Shown here: positions 56,104-64,000 of the stretch, piece by piece
Numbering within the stretch: position 1 is the stretch's first letter
Layout: each line of letters opens with the position of its first letter
NCBI RefSeq assembly: GCF_014204945.1
Contig: NZ_JACHMN010000003.1
Location: 1 to 64,000, forward strand
Reading direction: 5' to 3'
Origin: Allocatelliglobosispora scoriae
GTDB lineage: Bacteria; Actinomycetota; Actinomycetes; Mycobacteriales; Micromonosporaceae
Length of the DNA: 64,000 nt
Program-made: the position numbers and the translations under genes
The notes under the pieces: model-generated
Seen by the model: the letters and a program-made list of their open reading frames with translations, nothing else
Databases searched by the model: none
What the model was told of the DNA's origin: nothing

Positions 56104-56763
56104 GTGCGTTTGGTGATAGCTCGATGCTCGGTGGATTACGTCGGACGGCTCGCGGCGCACCTGCCGACCGCTAACCGACTGATCATGGTCAAGGCCGACG
56201 GTTCGGTCCTCGTGCACTCCGACGGCGGCTCCTACAAGCCGCTGAACTGGATGTCGCCGCCCTGCAAGATCGAGGAAGCGCCCGGCGTGTGGCGCGTCGT
56301 CAACAAGGCGGGCGAGGAGCTGCGGATCACCCTGGAGGAGGTCTTCAGCGACTCCGCGCACGAGCTGGGGCAGGATCCCGGGCTGCGCAAGGACGGCGTC
56401 GAGGCGCACCTGCAGGAGCTGCTCGCGGCTCTGCCGGAGACGTTCGGCGAGGGCTTCTCCCTGGTCCGCCGCGAATACATGACGGCGATCGGACCGGTCG
56501 ACCTGCTCTGCCGCGACAAGGCGGGCGCCCACGTGGCGATCGAGGTCAAGCGGCGCGGTGACATCGACGGGGTCGAGCAGCTGACCCGGTACCTGGAGCT
56601 GCTCAACCGGGACACGCTGCTGGCTCCGGTCGCCGGGATCTTCGTGGCGCAGGAGATCAAGCCGCAGGCTCGCGTACTCGCCGCGGACCGGGGCATCCGC
56701 TGCGTCGTCGTCGACTACGACCGCCTGCGCGGCATGGAACGCAACGAGCTCACCCTCTTCTAG
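56104..56763 (+). CDS. nucS: Mismatch-specific endonuclease NucS/EndoMS
   Basis: 219 residues. C-terminal nuclease motif with Asp133 in GPVDLLCR and Glu147-x-Lys149 in AIEVKRR; N-terminal DNA-binding/dimerisation domain ([25 protein letters not shown]). The chain ends NELTLF, the beta-clamp-binding tail. In actinobacteria lacking MutS/MutL this enzyme is the core of non-canonical mismatch repair. Usual length. Confidence 0.96.
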   Translation: MRLVIARCSVDYVGRLAAHLPTANRLIMVKADGSVLVHSDGGSYKPLNWMSPPCKIEEAPGVWRVVNKAGEELRITLEEVFSDSAHELGQDPGLRKDGVEAHLQELLAALPETFGEGFSLVRREYMTAIGPVDLLCRDKAGAHVAIEVKRRGDIDGVEQLTRYLELLNRDTLLAPVAGIFVAQEIKPQARVLAADRGIRCVVVDYDRLRGMERNELTLF

Positions 56764-56822
56764 CGCGAGTCCTTCCAGCGCGATCAAGCCGCGCACGTAC
56801 TGCCGAGCCCTCGCGATAGCAC

Positions 56823-56839
56823 CAACTCTTGAAGAGTTG
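56823..56839. repeat. CAACTCTTSAAGAGTTG element, copy 9
   Basis: Single copy, forward orientation (ACC ahead, CGGCGATCTT behind), 60 bp after nucS. Confidence 0.9.
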
Positions 56840-56900
56840 CGGCGATCTTGGCGCGCGGGTTTGGCCGTTCGGGGCCTGCCGTGGGGTCGACCGGTGTCTC

Positions 56901-56906
56901 TATGGT
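56901..56906 (+). promoter_or_regulatory. Leaderless -10 (TATGGT)
   Basis: TATGGT ends six bases before GTG 56913 and decides that start. Confidence 0.5.
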
Positions 56907-56912
56907 GCGTCC

Positions 56913-58193
56913 GTGAGGGTTGGGATCGCGCTGAGAGTCGCCGTCGCCGCTGCGGTGGGGATGCTGGTCGTGCTGGCCGGGGCTCCGGCCCAGGCGAAGA
57001 CCACGATCACCGTCACGCTGACGCTGGCGCGCTCGCAGTACGCCGACGGCGAGGAGATCCGCCCGACCGCCAAGCTCAACGGGCTGGTCGCCAACCCGGC
57101 GATCACCGGTCAGCTGCGCTTCGAGCGTTACGCATCGCCGGGCTGCAATGGCAGCAGGTCCACTCTCTCCACGCCCAACGCGGGCGGGGGCACGATCACC
57201 GGACCCAACTACAGCAGCGGTGATCTGGGCCGGCACAGCATGAAGGTGACCTACCCGGGCGACACCAACTACAACCCGGCGGCGAGTTCCTGCGTGGACT
57301 ACGCCCAGCAGCGGCAGTCGCAGGTCGGCACGGATCTGCCGAAGCAGACCTTCACCACCTCCGAGCAGATCCGGCCCTCGGTCACGCTGAACAATGTGCA
57401 GGCCAACGCCGGTGGGTCGGTGGAGTACCAGCGCTGGGTCGGCTCCAACGGCTGCACCGGCCCGGCCGCGACGCTCGGCTCCAGCCCGGTCGTCAACAGG
57501 GTGGTCCAGCAGTCCTTCGACCACCAGGACGGCAAGCTGGGCGTGCACGAATACCGGGCCCGTTACTCCGGCGACGACGACAACCGCGCGGCCGATTCGT
57601 CCTGCGAGGCCTATCTGGTGGGTACGCACATCCGGGGCCGCCTGTTCGTCGACACCGACGCGGACGGCGTCCTCGACGGCGGCGAGCCGGGGCTGGGCAA
57701 CGTGCAGATCGCCCTGCGCAAGGGTGCCGCGAGCGTCGCGATGACCGACACGGCCGCCGACGGCGCATACGAGTTCTTCGTGACCGAGGCGGCGACCTTC
57801 ACCGTGGCGCCCAACCGTCTGGGCGACTATCGCGCCACCACGCCGGAGAAGCTGGACGTGCCGGTCAGCGGCCCGCCCGTGACCGGTCGCAACTTCGGCA
57901 TCGCGAAGATCGTGGCGTCACCGTCGGCCTCGTCGAGCACATCGGAGTCGCCGAGCCCGTCGCCCAGCCAGTCGGAGAGCCCGAGCGCGGAGCCGAGCCC
58001 CACCGAGGAGCCGGTGCCGTCGGAGGAGGCGGTCTCGGAGCCCGTCGACCTCCCGTCGCCCGCCGGTCCGCCCGGCGGCCTCAGCGACATCGGCATCTAC
58101 GGCCTCTTCTGCGGCGGAGCCGTGGTGATCATCGGCTCGGCACTGCTGGTCCTGACCCTGCGCCGACGCCCCGACCGCCTGGGCGATCTTTAG
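56913..58193 (+). CDS. Secreted surface protein with Ig-like and SdrD-B-like domains
   Basis: 426 residues from GTG 56913. Signal peptide cleaved after APAQA (about 25). Two related beta-sandwich repeats (about 27-115 and 120-215; each ends near YNPAASSCVDY or NRAADSSCEAY, with paired Cys), then an SdrD-B/CNA-B-like module (GRLFVDTDADGVLDGGEPGLGNV), a Ser/Pro/Glu-rich wall-spanning linker (about 335-385) and a C-terminal membrane helix with RRRPDRLGDL. No clear LPxTG; the anchor is probably the helix itself. Probably cell-surface; ligand unknown. Its stop overlaps the convergent TetR stop by four bases. Confidence 0.75.
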   Translation: MRVGIALRVAVAAAVGMLVVLAGAPAQAKTTITVTLTLARSQYADGEEIRPTAKLNGLVANPAITGQLRFERYASPGCNGSRSTLSTPNAGGGTITGPNYSSGDLGRHSMKVTYPGDTNYNPAASSCVDYAQQRQSQVGTDLPKQTFTTSEQIRPSVTLNNVQANAGGSVEYQRWVGSNGCTGPAATLGSSPVVNRVVQQSFDHQDGKLGVHEYRARYSGDDDNRAADSSCEAYLVGTHIRGRLFVDTDADGVLDGGEPGLGNVQIALRKGAASVAMTDTAADGAYEFFVTEAATFTVAPNRLGDYRATTPEKLDVPVSGPPVTGRNFGIAKIVASPSASSSTSESPSPSPSQSESPSAEPSPTEEPVPSEEAVSEPVDLPSPAGPPGGLSDIGIYGLFCGGAVVIIGSALLVLTLRRRPDRLGDL

Positions 58194-58798
58194 CCGACGA
58201 GCCCGTCCTCCAGGTGGGCGAGGCACTCGTCGAGCAGGTCGGGCAGGGACGCGGCGCCGTCGGAGTCCATCCAGGCGAGAATCGCCGCGAGCGTCGCACC
58301 GACGAAAGCCCCCGCGAAGGTACGCACACCGAGGTCGCTCGCCGCCCGCCCGCTGCGCCGGGCCAGCCCCTGCGAGAACATCTCCAGCGTTTCGAGCTGC
58401 TGCTCCATCATCCGGGCCCGCAGCGCCGGGACCTCCATCTGCAGTTTGGTGCGGCGGTAGACCTCGTCGCCGATCTGCGGATAGAGATCGGCCAGCACCT
58501 CCCGCATCGCCGCCCGCAGCGCCGGGACCGGCCGCACATCCAGCGGCTGCCGCAGGAACGCCTCGACGAGGAGCGGGTCGTACTCGTCGCGCAGGACGAC
58601 GTCCTCCTTGGTGGGGAAGTAGCGGAAGAAGGTGCTCGGCGACACCTCGGCCGCCTCGGCGATCTGCTCCACCGTGGTGCCCTCGTAGCCCTGCTCGGCG
58701 AACAATCGCAGGGCCTGCTCCTGGATCGTCCGCCGAGTCTTCGCCTTCTTGCGCTCGCGCAGTCCCGGCGTCGGTTCAGGGGGTCCGGCTGAGTTCAT
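58190..58798 (-). CDS. TetR family repressor
   Basis: 202 residues from ATG 58798. HTH in TRRTIQEQALRLFAEQGYEGTTVEQIAEAAEVSPSTFFRYFPTKEDVV pattern: helix-turn-helix core VEQIAEAAEVSPSTFFRYF (about 40-58). C-terminal ligand-binding domain of usual size. The start overlaps the end of the upstream efflux gene by 23 bases, so both are one transcript. Likely represses the operator at 60316-60336. Confidence 0.9.
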   Translation of the reverse strand: MNSAGPPEPTPGLRERKKAKTRRTIQEQALRLFAEQGYEGTTVEQIAEAAEVSPSTFFRYFPTKEDVVLRDEYDPLLVEAFLRQPLDVRPVPALRAAMREVLADLYPQIGDEVYRRTKLQMEVPALRARMMEQQLETLEMFSQGLARRSGRAASDLGVRTFAGAFVGATLAAILAWMDSDGAASLPDLLDECLAHLEDGLVG

Positions 58799-60314
58799 GC
58801 GTGCCATTCTCGCTCGCCGCCGGGGTGGGCGCAGGGCGGCCCGGCATGAAGACGGCGATGAGGATCGCGCCGAGCACCGCACCGATCGCGCTGGCGACCA
58901 GGACGACGTTCATGCCGTGGATGAAGGCCGCCTGCGCGGAGGAGAGCAGTGCCTGATCACCGAGGCGCTGAGCCACGGCGACCGCGCCGGTGATCGAGTC
59001 CTCGGCGGCCGTCGCAGCCTGCGCGGGCAGCCCGGAGGTGTCGAGGTCCCGGGCGTAGGCGAAGGAGAGCAGGCTGCCCAGGGTGGCGACGCCGAGGGCT
59101 CCGCCGACCTGGCGGAGTGCCTGCAGCAGCCCTGAACCGGCTCCGGCCTGCTCCTCGGGGACGGCGGCGAGGACGGCGTCCATGATGGGCGGCAGGGTCA
59201 GTCCGATGCCGAGACCGACCACGGTGAGCCAGCGCGCTGCTTCGGCGTACCCACCGGTGGTGGTGGTTTGGGCGCCGAGGGCGAAGCCCGCGGCGAGGAC
59301 GAGCATGCCCGCGCTGACGACGGTCCGGACGCCGAGCCGCTTGGTCAGGCGCTCGGAGGCGAGGCCGCCGACGAGCAGACCGCCGATGAGCGGGACGAGG
59401 CGCAGGCCGGTGCCGAAAGCGCCGTTGCCGAGCACGACCTGGAGGTACTGCGGGGTGACGAAGAGCAGGCCGACGAGGGTGAGCGAGACGAAGGCCGCGC
59501 TGACGGTGCCCCAGACGAAGATCGGCTGGCGGAAGAGGCGGAGCTCGACCATGGGCTGCCGCGAGCGGAGCTGCAGGGTGACGAAGCCGCCGAGGGCGAG
59601 CGCGCCCCCGATGAGCGTGGCGAGCACGGTCGGGTCGGCCCAGCCGTCGGCGGGTGCCTGGATCACGCCGAAGACGATGCCGCCGAGCCCGGCGACGGCG
59701 AGTGCGACGCCGAGCGGGTCGAGGCGGCGGCCCTGCGGGTCCTTCGACTCGGGCAGCAGCATCGTGGCCATGACCAGCGCGAGGCCGATCACCGGCACGT
59801 TGATCAGGAAGACCGAGCCCCACCAGAAGTGCTCCAGCAGCCAGCCGCCGAGGATCGGGCCGAGCGGTAGTCCGAGGGCGGTGCCGCCGGTCCAGATCGC
59901 GATGGCCCGGCCCCGCTCGTCGGGCGGGAAGATGCTCGGCAGGATCGCCATCGAGACCGGCAGGATGATCGCCGCGCCGATGCCCATCGCCGCGCGAGCC
60001 GCGATCAGTGCTGCGGTGCCGCCCGCGAACGCCGCCGCGAGCGAGGCACCGAGGAAGAGGGCAAGCCCGGTGAGCAGGAGTTTCTTGCGGCCCAGTCGAT
60101 CGCCGAGGAGGCCGGCGGGCAGCATCAGGGCGGCGAGCACCACGAGGTAGGCATCGATGATCCATTGAAGGTCGTCGGTTCCCGCGCCGAGATCGCGGGC
60201 GAGCGTCGGCAGGGCGACGTTGAGCACGGTGCCGTCGAGGCCGACGACGAGGACGGAGAGGGCGAGCGCTGCGAGCGCCCACCAGCGGCGCGGCGAGGAA
60301 GTGGAAGTCTGCAT
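58776..60314 (-). CDS. EmrB/QacA-type MFS drug exporter (DHA2)
   Basis: 512 residues, about 14 membrane helices. Motif A as GLLGDRLGRKKLLLTG (about 68-83), motif B/C regions RAAMGIGAAIILPVSMAIL and GTALGLPLGPILGGWL, and VLNVALPTLARDLGA at helix 1, typical of the 14-helix DHA2 subfamily. ATG 60314 lies six bases after TACTCT in the operator. Exports drugs or metabolites; substrate unknown. Co-transcribed with tetR. Confidence 0.93.
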   Translation of the reverse strand: MQTSTSSPRRWWALAALALSVLVVGLDGTVLNVALPTLARDLGAGTDDLQWIIDAYLVVLAALMLPAGLLGDRLGRKKLLLTGLALFLGASLAAAFAGGTAALIAARAAMGIGAAIILPVSMAILPSIFPPDERGRAIAIWTGGTALGLPLGPILGGWLLEHFWWGSVFLINVPVIGLALVMATMLLPESKDPQGRRLDPLGVALAVAGLGGIVFGVIQAPADGWADPTVLATLIGGALALGGFVTLQLRSRQPMVELRLFRQPIFVWGTVSAAFVSLTLVGLLFVTPQYLQVVLGNGAFGTGLRLVPLIGGLLVGGLASERLTKRLGVRTVVSAGMLVLAAGFALGAQTTTTGGYAEAARWLTVVGLGIGLTLPPIMDAVLAAVPEEQAGAGSGLLQALRQVGGALGVATLGSLLSFAYARDLDTSGLPAQAATAAEDSITGAVAVAQRLGDQALLSSAQAAFIHGMNVVLVASAIGAVLGAILIAVFMPGRPAPTPAASENGTHELSRTP

Positions 60315-60315
60315 A

Positions 60316-60336
60316 ATTTGAGAGTAGCTCTCAAAT
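60316..60336 (-). promoter_or_regulatory. TetR operator overlapping -10
   Basis: Perfect inverted repeat TTTGAGAGTAGCTCTCAAA (60317-60335), extended by A/T to 21 bp. The minus-strand -10 TACTCT (60326-60321) is inside it and ends six bases before the exporter ATG, so a bound repressor would block the polymerase. Confidence 0.8.
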
Positions 60337-60390
60337 CAAAGCTGATGTCACATTGTCCCGGACGCGACAGCGGGCCGCGCCGGACGGCGT

Positions 60391-60424
60391 CAGGAGGGGC
60401 ACGCCGGTCGGCGTACCCCTCCTG
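60391..60424. terminator. Hairpin downstream of the M14 gene
   Basis: 15-bp arms (60391-60405 with 60410-60424, one mismatch) between the carboxypeptidase stop and the exporter operator. No T-run on the minus side. Confidence 0.5.
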
Positions 60425-60442
60425 ATTGTGTTTGAACTTGTT

Positions 60443-63400
60443 TTAGTAGCCGAGCAGGTGCTTCAGCGACCGCTTGACGAAGCTGTTGCGCTCCGCCGGG
60501 CTGAAGCCCTCGATGCCGAAGCCGGTGTAGACCGTGTCGGGCGTGACCACGGTCGACGCCTCGGTGAAGGCGGTCTGGGTACGCTTGAAGTCGGTCGCCG
60601 TCGGGCCGCTGCCCGCCGGGGGACCGGCCACCGTCCAGCCACCGAGGTCGGCCTCGAACGAGGTGGTGCCACCGGCGGTGATCGTCGCGTCGTCGATGAA
60701 GACGCCGAGCCCCTGTGTGCTCCAGTCGGAGACGTAGGAGATCGAGACCTCGACCTTCTTGCCGGCGTATGCCGACAGGTCGTAGGCGAGCTCGGTCCAG
60801 CCGCCGGAGGAGCCGGTGAGGGCGTTCCACGTGCCGGTCGTGCCGGTCGGCGTGCAGTCCGGCGTCTGGTAGTGGGTGATGAACGGGTGCAGGTCCGACC
60901 AGCCGGAGGCGCAGCTCTGGCCGGCCTCGGTGACCGTGTTGCCACCGACATCGGGCAGGGTCGTCCAGTTGTCGGTGCCCACCTCGTGAGCCTCGACGAC
61001 GAGGAAGTCCCAGTCCTCCTCCACGTCATAGGACGACCAGAACCGCAGCTCGCCCGTGGCGGACGCGGTGAGGTCGACCGTCTTGCTCAGCCGCTTGTAC
61101 GCCGCGTCGGACTGCCCGCTGTAGACGTAGTAGGCACCCGTGTGCGGATCGAACGGCGAACCGCCCGGGCGGGTCCAGCCCGTCCCGGCAACGCTCGGGA
61201 ACTGCGGGAACTGCGACGGCGCCAGGAAGCTCGAGGTCGTCAGGAAGGACGCCGAGTGGCCCTGGTTGCCGGCCGAGCCCGCACCGTTGAGCGTGCCGTT
61301 GAAGCCGGTGAAGGCACCGGTCTTGCCGCCGACCGGGTAGATGCTCCCGTCGTCGAGCGTGCCCGCGTCGTCGACGTAGACATAGGCACCGAGGTAGTAC
61401 TGCTGGAAGTCGTTGAAGACCGCCAGGCACGGTGCCGCGTTGGGGGTGGTGCACTCCGGCGGCGCGTACGGGTTGTAGAAGTAGGCACCGTTGGCACTGG
61501 GCGCGTACTGGCTGTACTGGCCCGTGGCGAGGAGCTTGCCGCCCTCGTTGAGATAGTCGCGGACGGCGAGCTCGGTGTCGAGCGCCGCCTTCGCGGTGGT
61601 GCCGCCGACCTGGCCCTGGTTGCGCAGGATGATGTCGTCGCCGGTCTCCCAGACGATGGCCTTGTAGTGCGAGAGCACGCCCAGCGGGTGGGGTGCCTTG
61701 CGGCCCGACGTGTCGAAGTCGTAGATGTCGGTGGAGTAACCGGCGGCGTTGACGGAGGCGGCGATGGTCGCGGCGTACTTGGCGCTCGTGCCGGTCTGCG
61801 CCGGGCTGAGACCCGTCACGTCCTCGGTCGCGAGGATCAGCACCTTGCCGCCGATGTCACCTGCCACCCGGTAGGTGAAGTGCTCGCTGGTGACGAGCCC
61901 GCGGTGCCCCGGTCGTACGGAGATGCCGCTGAACCAGACCTCGACGCTGTCGCCGGCCTTCGTCCCGGTCACCTTGCCCCGGTACTCCGCGTAGTAGTCG
62001 GTGCCGTCGTCGCCGTAGCGCTCGCCGCCCTTCCACTCCTTGACACCGGCGGTCTTGGTCCGGCCGCCGTTGACCTTCCAGTGCACGGTCTTCGCGCGGA
62101 GCGACTTGCGCGCGTCCGTGGCGACGAGCTGCTCCTTGCCGTAAGACGTGTCGAACGCGTCGACGACGAAGTCCGGCGTGGTGCGGCCGAGCGCCGAGAT
62201 CGGGCTGTCCGGCGTCGCCGCCGACTTGGCGAGCGAGAGCGCGAACGGGATGTTCTTGAGGAACTCCGCCTGGATCAGGGCCTCGTCGTCGGGGAAGTTG
62301 AAGTCGCTCTGGCAGTCCTCGGCGAGCCATTCGTCGTCGGGGAACAGGTTGGAGACGGTGGTGCAGGTCGACATCTCGGGGGTGAAGCCGAGGGTGCCGT
62401 ATTTCGCGCCGAGGTGGCTGTCGGTGTCGCCGTTGGTGGTGTAGAGCTCGGCGGAGAGGTCGGGGTCGTAGCCCGGGATGGCCGAGACGGTGTCGTCGCC
62501 GGCGAGCGCGATGTTGATGACATCGTCCGGGCTCGGGGTGCTGACCTGCCAGCCCACGCCGTAGAGCAGCAGCTCGGCGGCGGAGTGGTAATTGATCATG
62601 TATTCGAAGCGGATGCGCTTGCCGAGCGCGTCGATCGCCTTCGTCTCCGGCTCGGAGTTGGGGCCGCGGCCGCGGAAGGTCTCGTTCGCCGGGTCCGCCG
62701 ACGAGCCCTCCTCGTCATATCCCCACTTGTAGGCGTAGTTGCGGTTCGGGTCGACGCCGTCGCCGGGGACGATCGTGCCGTCGCCGTCGTTGTCGCGCAG
62801 GTTCTTGCGCCACAGCCGGTTGCCGTCGGTGAAGGTGAAGTCGTAGCCGTCCGGGTTGGCGACCGGCACGAACCACAGCTCCCGGGTGTTGACGAGCTGA
62901 GTGAGCTCCGCGTCGGTGCCGTAACCGTCGAGGAAGCGGTGCATCAGCCGCCGCGTCATCTCGGGCGTGATCCACTCACGGGCGTGCTGGCCGCCCATGT
63001 AGAGCACGGCCGGCCGCGTGCCGTCGGGGGTGTACCGCGCGTTCTTCGTGACCTTCAGCGCGCGGATCGGCTTGCCCTGGATCGTCGTGCCGATCGTCTC
63101 CAGCTTGGCGATGCCCGGGTGCGCCGCGGCAGCCGCCGAGAGCTCGTCCCGGATGCCGCCGGGCGCGCTGTAGGTGCGGAACACGCCCTCGGCGGCGGCG
63201 AGCGACCGCTTCGTGTTGACGACCTTTTCGGTCAGCTTGAGCCCGCGTGACGCCAGCTTCGCGGCCTCGCGCCCGCTGAGGACCGCCTCCACCGCCACCT
63301 TGCCGTTGACGACCCGGCTGCTGTTGACGTCCTCGTGGTCGAGTCCGAGCTTGCGGAACTCCGCGAGCTGCTCGGACGTGACCTCTCCGACGTAGACGGA

Positions 63401-63544
63401 CAGCCGGTCGGCCGTAGCGCTCGCCGGGTTCGCCGGGGTCGCCTTGGGTTCGGCCGACGCCGGGATCTGCCCCGGCACTACGAGTGCGATCGCGCCGATG
63501 AGCGCGACCGTGCACACCCTTGCCCTACGTGCTCTGATCCTCAT
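60443..63544 (-). CDS. Secreted M14 zinc carboxypeptidase with C-terminal repeats
   Basis: 1033 residues from ATG 63544, which has AGGAGGGGCGA; the frame starts five codons earlier but without a site. Signal peptide (about 1-32, ending near ASAEP), a pro-region, and an M14 domain with zinc ligands HAREWITPE (His about 187, Glu about 190) and His about 317 in INYHSAAELL, and catalytic Glu about 389 in GFTPEMST. The remaining ~550 residues hold immune-inhibitor-A-like beta-sandwich modules (VEEDWDFLVVEAHEV; VEVSISYVSDW). Longer than typical actinobacterial M14 enzymes (~400-450). Degrades extracellular peptides. Confidence 0.92.
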   Translation of the reverse strand: MRIRARRARVCTVALIGAIALVVPGQIPASAEPKATPANPASATADRLSVYVGEVTSEQLAEFRKLGLDHEDVNSSRVVNGKVAVEAVLSGREAAKLASRGLKLTEKVVNTKRSLAAAEGVFRTYSAPGGIRDELSAAAAAHPGIAKLETIGTTIQGKPIRALKVTKNARYTPDGTRPAVLYMGGQHAREWITPEMTRRLMHRFLDGYGTDAELTQLVNTRELWFVPVANPDGYDFTFTDGNRLWRKNLRDNDGDGTIVPGDGVDPNRNYAYKWGYDEEGSSADPANETFRGRGPNSEPETKAIDALGKRIRFEYMINYHSAAELLLYGVGWQVSTPSPDDVINIALAGDDTVSAIPGYDPDLSAELYTTNGDTDSHLGAKYGTLGFTPEMSTCTTVSNLFPDDEWLAEDCQSDFNFPDDEALIQAEFLKNIPFALSLAKSAATPDSPISALGRTTPDFVVDAFDTSYGKEQLVATDARKSLRAKTVHWKVNGGRTKTAGVKEWKGGERYGDDGTDYYAEYRGKVTGTKAGDSVEVWFSGISVRPGHRGLVTSEHFTYRVAGDIGGKVLILATEDVTGLSPAQTGTSAKYAATIAASVNAAGYSTDIYDFDTSGRKAPHPLGVLSHYKAIVWETGDDIILRNQGQVGGTTAKAALDTELAVRDYLNEGGKLLATGQYSQYAPSANGAYFYNPYAPPECTTPNAAPCLAVFNDFQQYYLGAYVYVDDAGTLDDGSIYPVGGKTGAFTGFNGTLNGAGSAGNQGHSASFLTTSSFLAPSQFPQFPSVAGTGWTRPGGSPFDPHTGAYYVYSGQSDAAYKRLSKTVDLTASATGELRFWSSYDVEEDWDFLVVEAHEVGTDNWTTLPDVGGNTVTEAGQSCASGWSDLHPFITHYQTPDCTPTGTTGTWNALTGSSGGWTELAYDLSAYAGKKVEVSISYVSDWSTQGLGVFIDDATITAGGTTSFEADLGGWTVAGPPAGSGPTATDFKRTQTAFTEASTVVTPDTVYTGFGIEGFSPAERNSFVKRSLKHLLGY

Positions 63545-63609
63545 TCGCCCCTCCTGCATGTGGACTTGCAGGACGAGCGTTGTCGGCCCAGCGCACGTAT
63601 GTCAATGGG

Positions 63610-64000
63610 TCAACGTGAACGGCCGTGCAAGAGCTTTACTATGCGTACGCCAAGGGCAACGCTACGTGGTGTGTGGTCGAAAGTGATGAGCGGAACGAGA
63701 CTCGGCAGTCGGCGTTTCGCGGTGGATTTCGCCCGGGCGAACTCGCGGAGCCCGTCCGCACCGTGGATCCGGCCGAAGCCGGACTGCCCGACACCGCCGA
63801 AGGGCAGCGACGGCAGCACCGCGAAGGCGAAGGTGGAGTTGATCGAGACCATGCCCGAGCGCAGCTCCCGAGCGATCCGCGCGCCGTTCCGCTTGCTGAA
63901 GACGCTGCCCGCGAGACCGTAGGCGGTGGCGTTGGCGAGCGTGATCGCCTCGTCCATGCTCGCCACCTTGGCGACGGTGATCGTCGGGCCGAAGGTCTCC
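63610..64000 (-). CDS. Aldehyde dehydrogenase, C-terminal part (cut by window edge)
   Basis: About 129 residues visible, continuing beyond 64000. ETFGPTITVAKV (the conserved E-x-FGP of the ALDH family), ANATAYGLAGSVFSK, FGGVGQSGFGRIHG and the terminal helix are all diagnostic. The catalytic Cys and NAD site lie outside the window. C-terminal tail (RIVKLLHGRSR) suggests a membrane-proximal fatty-aldehyde type, as in class 3 ALDHs (inference). Confidence 0.9.
   Translation of the reverse strand, partial: ETFGPTITVAKVASMDEAITLANATAYGLAGSVFSKRNGARIARELRSGMVSINSTFAFAVLPSLPFGGVGQSGFGRIHGADGLREFARAKSTAKRRLPSLVPLITFDHTPRSVALGVRIVKLLHGRSR

Overview
The window is high-GC (roughly 70 %) actinobacterial chromosome. 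The conserved order argS-lysA-hom-thrC ... thrB-rho-rpmE-prfA ... prmC-tsaC ... atpB-E-F-H-A-G-D-C-DUF2550, together with NucS, a MeaA-type mutase, GTG/TTG starts and many genes whose start codon lies 6-9 bases after a -10 hexamer (leaderless), points to the family Micromonosporaceae. That assignment is inferred from gene content; no search was run.

Layout. (1) 1-1951: end of a decayed integrative element, with an excisionase and a tyrosine integrase that each carry a frameshift, a strong terminator, and the tRNA-Arg(CCG) gene whose 3' end faces the integrase. (2) 2.1-3.6 kb: a DUF3105/DUF305 membrane-anchored pair, divergent from argS. (3) 3.7-13.1 kb: aspartate-family amino acid genes (argS, lysA, hom, thrC, thrB), with an MFS exporter, an SPFH/RHH pair and a small membrane protein lying between thrC and thrB. 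(4) 13.1-19.3 kb: rho, a polynucleotide kinase-phosphatase plus T4-Rnl1-like RNA ligase pair, rpmE and prfA. (5) 19.4-28.2 kb: an accessory block between prfA and prmC with a 2283-residue secreted YD/RHS polymorphic toxin ending in a papain-fold domain, its immunity gene, and a secreted S1 protease with a chitin-binding module. (6) 28.3-31.7 kb: prmC, a membrane protein, tsaC and a low-molecular-weight phosphatase. (7) 31.7-40.4 kb: the complete F1Fo ATP synthase locus. (8) 40.6-49.7 kb: two ABC-2 transporters, PduO-type cobalamin adenosyltransferase, murA (with Asp at the fosfomycin-Cys position), 3-hydroxyacyl-CoA dehydrogenase and a B12-dependent MeaA-type acyl-CoA mutase. (9) 50.1-54.7 kb: a tightly overlapping four-gene unit around a cytosolic FtsK/SpoIIIE-type ATPase, of unknown function. 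(10) 54.8-64 kb: DUF4126 protein, small secreted protein, nucS, a secreted Ig/SdrD-B-like protein, a TetR/EmrB efflux pair with operator, a large M14 carboxypeptidase and the C-terminal part of an aldehyde dehydrogenase cut by the window edge.

Two families of dispersed palindromic DNA run through the window. One is a roughly 30-bp element centred on CAACTCTTSAAGAGTTG (nine copies, three of the loci being inverted pairs), one copy of which lies in frame inside the FtsK-type gene. The other is a set of long intergenic hairpins (at 10.6, 15.5, 40.5 and 49.7-50.1 kb), the last being a 384-bp MITE-like structure with 76-79-bp inverted ends around a 77-bp perfect palindrome.

Functional links that can be argued: the adenosyltransferase can supply AdoCbl to the mutase; the hydroxyacyl-CoA dehydrogenase and mutase fit an ethylmalonyl-CoA-type route; kinase-phosphatase plus ligase form an RNA repair pair; toxin and immunity genes are one nucleotide apart.
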